Origin: Craspedostauros australis
Taxonomy: Eukaryota; Bacillariophyta; Bacillariophyceae; Mastogloiales; Achnanthaceae
Direction of reading: 5' to 3'
DNA length: 64,000 bases
Assembly: GCA_026770025.1 (NCBI GenBank)
Contig: JAMXDE010000027.1
Coordinates: 773,341-837,340 of the forward strand
This document shows positions 60,886-64,000 of this stretch, piece after piece. A program made the translations under genes and the position numbers. How positions within the stretch are numbered: position 1 is the first letter of the stretch; every line of letters begins with the position of its first letter. A model generated the notes under the pieces. It saw nothing but the letters and a program-made list of their open reading frames with translations. It searched no databases and was not told the DNA's origin.

Positions 60886-63098
60886 TCAAGAATGCTTCGT
60901 TGAGAAATGGGCTTGGTTTGGTTTGCTTGATTTCGATGGTGCTCGCCTTCTCCGTTTCTTGGTTGTGGGCGGGCAGTGTCTCTCATCTCTCCTGCCCGAG
61001 CGAGATCCATCTCGCGCTTCTTGCGAAAGCCATGCGCGGCCTTGTCCGTGCCTTCCGCGAAGGTGACGCTCGATCCAACAGCCTGTCCTCCTTGCACTTC
61101 TTGAGGAAGCGCTCTTTCGCTCCTGCATCTTGTGCACCAACTTCTCAGCGACGTTCAGCTTGGCCCACCTTGGCGCTTTGTCGTACTCGTCGAACATATC
61201 AGCAATGACTGCCTTCATGTACTGATTGCCGGGGGTGCTCTTGAAAACGGCCTTCCACGTCCATCAGAATGTCACTTCAGTTGGACTGCAACCTGGACGA
61301 ATGCTGTCGCTTTCAATAGGATCAACCCACCGTGAGTGGGCAGCGATGAAGAAAGCTGCTGTGGTAGATGGCGGCATTGACCTCTGTTTTTGGTGGGGAG
61401 TGGCAGAGTTGGCGACCTGCCATTACGCACGACTGCAGCTGCTGGGATGTCTGCGCATCGGTCTGCCAGTTGGAGATCCACAACGGCATTCTTGTCTTCC
61501 TCTTCTTCAGCGTCTTGAACGACTTGCATCTCCGCTACGTCACTGACACCATTGCGCTCAGGATGATCGTGGGGCGACAGAGGTATCATTCCCGTTGTCT
61601 CATCTGCGTGGTCATTGCGGTTCGGTAAGCTTTCCAGCGCTCTGCGATGGCATGAATCCAAGCACTGGCTCACGCCATTTTGAGCATCCCCCAGTCTCGA
61701 ATGGCAGGACCTGAGGGTGACACCGCCGTGCGAAGAGAGGCTCTTGATGTTATCAGCCAGCGTACCGAAGAATGGCTTGAATCGGTGGCGAGTATGATGG
61801 GCCAGCGAGAGCTGAAAAATGTCTACCATGGCCCTCATGTCCTTCGTATCGGCTGATAGTTCACGTTCACCGGCGTGATTGCGGTGGCCCTGCTCGCAAA
61901 TGTACATGTTCAGCCGCTGTTTTGGCGTACATTCGGCATCATCTTGTCCAGGGCATGCACCATAACTACTCCGTTCTTCTGTGCCTCAACGTCTTCTACA
62001 ACCGTCATGGCTGCGTAAAACAGGGCCCGGGCATTTGCCAAGGTGTCGAACATGCTTGGGACGAACTCTGTCGCTACGATTATGCGACCTTCCATGCGCA
62101 TCCTCGCAAGGAAGCGGTTGTACATTCCCAGCTTCCAGCAGAGCGACCGCTCCCGGGCACAGATCGGGACAGCAGCACGTCTCTGCCGAGCACATGCGGA
62201 CCGAACAAGTGCAGCTTGGCATCGCACCAGGCGATCAATCGCATCGCGGCTTTGTACGAGTCGAAGGAGGTGCAGCGCAGGAACTTGAGGCGCAGGTCCT
62301 TGTCTTCGATGTAGGCTTGATTCGTCTGCTTGGCGATGTCGTATGCGGTCCTGTTGCTGGTCGTCATGTCCTCACTCCATCTCCATGTCGTCGACTTGGC
62401 GCTCACGAAGGCGGGACTCGCCTCGCAGGGAGCGAGCCCCTGTGATGTCCTCAGTTGTGCTTGCGTTCTTCGGATGACAGTGGGGGTGCAGCTCTTGCGC
62501 GATGATTATCGGGGACCTTGGAATTGTTCAAGATGTCGTCGGTTTGGTCAAACGGTGTGGGTTTGCTCCGCATCTGCTCATATTGTGGCGTTCGCAAAGC
62601 CGTTCGCGCAAGCGGGAGTGATGTGATCAGGGCATTCTTCGTTCGGTTTCTCGACTCTGAGCACGGTCAAGAAGAGGCGACGAATGGATTGTGAGCTATA
62701 TCAACATGCGGTGTGGTTAAACTGTTGGGCGTTCCGTGGTTGCAACTACATTCGAAAAAACTTTATAGTAGGTATGGATCTCCGCGGCGTCGTAGTCGTC
62801 TTATCATGGGGCTATGGGAGGAATCATCACCATTGCGCAAGATACTTTCACCTCGCCATCATCGTCGTCACGGAGAGTGCTACCGGCTGAAGTCACAGTT
62901 GCAGCCGCTGCCAGTGTCTGATCTCAGGTCTGATCTGGCTTCAACAATCTCATTGCCAAGCGTGCGAATATTATGTTCGCCATGACATGGAAAAGCAGGA
63001 TTCTAACAAAGAGCAGCTTGCCATTGAGGAGCTCATCGTCATCGTCGCAATGTGCTAAATCACTCATCCAGTTGCTGCCCTCGCGGCGGAGAGAAGGT
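60886..63098 (-). pseudogene. CRAL-TRIO / DUF6824 gene, block B copy, many frameshifts
   Basis: Contains the exon 1 remnant (LAHCDDDDELL near 63040), CRAL-TRIO pieces (RLKFLRCTSFDSYKAAMRLI, HTRHRFKPFFGTLADNIKSL) and DUF6824 pieces (MKAVIADMFDEYDKAPRWAK). They are separated by frameshifts. A stretch around 61855-61862 also lacks about ten bases relative to the A copy. The start ATG region is altered. Not translatable as it stands. Confidence 0.8.
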
Positions 63099-64000
63099 AT
63101 CATAGGGGAGTTGCCTGGTACGGTATCTGCAGTAGAATGGTTGTTTCGGCGCAAGATTGATGTCTCTGTTGCTTGTTGGCATTGAAAGTGATTGCGGTGA
63201 GCACGCTGTGGATCCGGGATGAAGAAGACGGGGCTGGAGGAAAGTGAGCTCACGCGCCTCACGGCATCTGCGTCTGATGTCCGAGTTTGCGGAAGAAACA
63301 GCACCATCGCTGCTGCCTGTTGGGAATCGTTATGTGGTGGATACAGGTGGGCACTGGAGTGGCCCATGAGTGCCAAGCTCAGACTTAAAAGATTGTTCTG
63401 AGCGAATCCACGCTTGTCGCGAAACAGCGAAAAGGGGCAGACGCGCTCCCCCTTGTTGTGCTTTGTCATGATGCGGGAGACGCTTGACTTGCCTCTTTGC
63501 TTTCAATTAGAGTGCTCCCCAATGGTGCGGTGTTCCATTGGTATGCGAGCGAAAAACGGGAGAGGTTAAAGCCAGAACAGAGAGCAGCTGGTTGGTGGAC
63601 ATATCCTCAAGAGATGGCCTCAACGTTGGTGGGTACAGGGAGAAACGTGGCTCTGTGTGTCCATGACACATGAACCCCCAAGCATCGAGATGCATGTGCG
63701 CAGCCAATAGCACAGAGAGGAGGAGAAACCACCGCCGCAAGTTGGGTTTCTCTTCTTCGTGTCGCGTCCCCCCCTTGTCAGACCACTGTCATCTGCGAAG
63801 TTTGTCGCGCTTCTATCGAAACGTCATATTCCACTTTCGCCTTGATTTCGAATGTAAGTTAGGAAATCACCACGAACGATAACGTGTAATACAATGATAC
63901 TACTATAATGCAGTGCAATGCGTTGATGGAAATGCAAGCTATTATATAAGATCCGTGATGTATAGTAAGATGTAGGATGCTGTGTGCCAGATTCCTGAAA
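63099..64000. other. Right edge, block B downstream part
   Basis: Non-coding counterpart of 37358-38237, with frequent small indels. Similarity to block A continues to the window end, so the duplication border is not reached. Confidence 0.6.

Larger units (their letters stand above)
46738..64000. repeat. Segmental duplication, block B (interrupted)
   Basis: Second, direct copy of block A. It is split by a tRNA-derived insertion (46953-47149) and by LTR element 2 (48079-57479). On both sides of element 2 the block A order continues without loss. Relative to block A there are many one-base insertions and deletions from 57.5 kb onward and fewer before 48 kb. Confidence 0.92.

Overview
The window looks like nuclear DNA of a diatom or a close stramenopile relative. 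Introns are short (mostly 180-300 bp) with GT-AG borders. Cytosolic-type housekeeping genes are present (glycyl-tRNA synthetase, ribosomal protein uS11, UAP56, a PI4-kinase). There are long PS/PT-rich LRR membrane proteins, a DUF6824-like domain, a plastid-type presequence, and copia-type LTR retrotransposons. The species cannot be fixed from sequence alone; a pennate diatom is a reasonable guess.

Left half (1-30 kb) is gene-dense. In order: a secreted or membrane-associated tandem-SET protein (-); glycyl-tRNA synthetase, three exons (+); uS11 with an intron inside codon 2 (-); UAP56/SUB2 helicase, four exons with a 59-nt microexon (-); a PI4-kinase beta carrying a PH domain, three exons (-); a lysine-rich multi-pass membrane orphan (+); a PLAC8-like cysteine-rich membrane protein (-); then a head-to-head pair of single-pass LRR proteins. 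The second LRR protein (24718-30055) begins with a costars (ABRACL-like) domain, so it links a putative actin-regulatory domain to an extracellular LRR domain. I regard this as the most unusual host gene here.

Right half (30.7-64 kb) is a repeat landscape. A unit of about 7.6 kb (block A, 30679-38237) holds a decayed mariner-type transposase fragment, a small ORF, a seipin gene and a two-exon CRAL-TRIO + DUF6824 gene. It recurs in the same orientation as block B (46738 to past the window end). In block B the unit is split by a ~197-bp tRNA-derived insertion with flanking duplications and by a 9.4-kb copia element. Its seipin and CRAL-TRIO copies are broken by many small indels. Between the blocks lies a complete 6.1-kb copia element with two identical 134-bp LTRs, a 5-bp target duplication, an apparent half-tRNA(iMet) primer site, intact gag and pol frames and a PDZ-like segment in pol.

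The main cautions concern block B and the distal part of the second copia element. Their frameshifts are indel-dominated and at least two sit at homopolymers, so consensus error or a false (haplotypic) duplication must be weighed against real pseudogenisation. All exon joins were made by hand from splice sites and reading frames.
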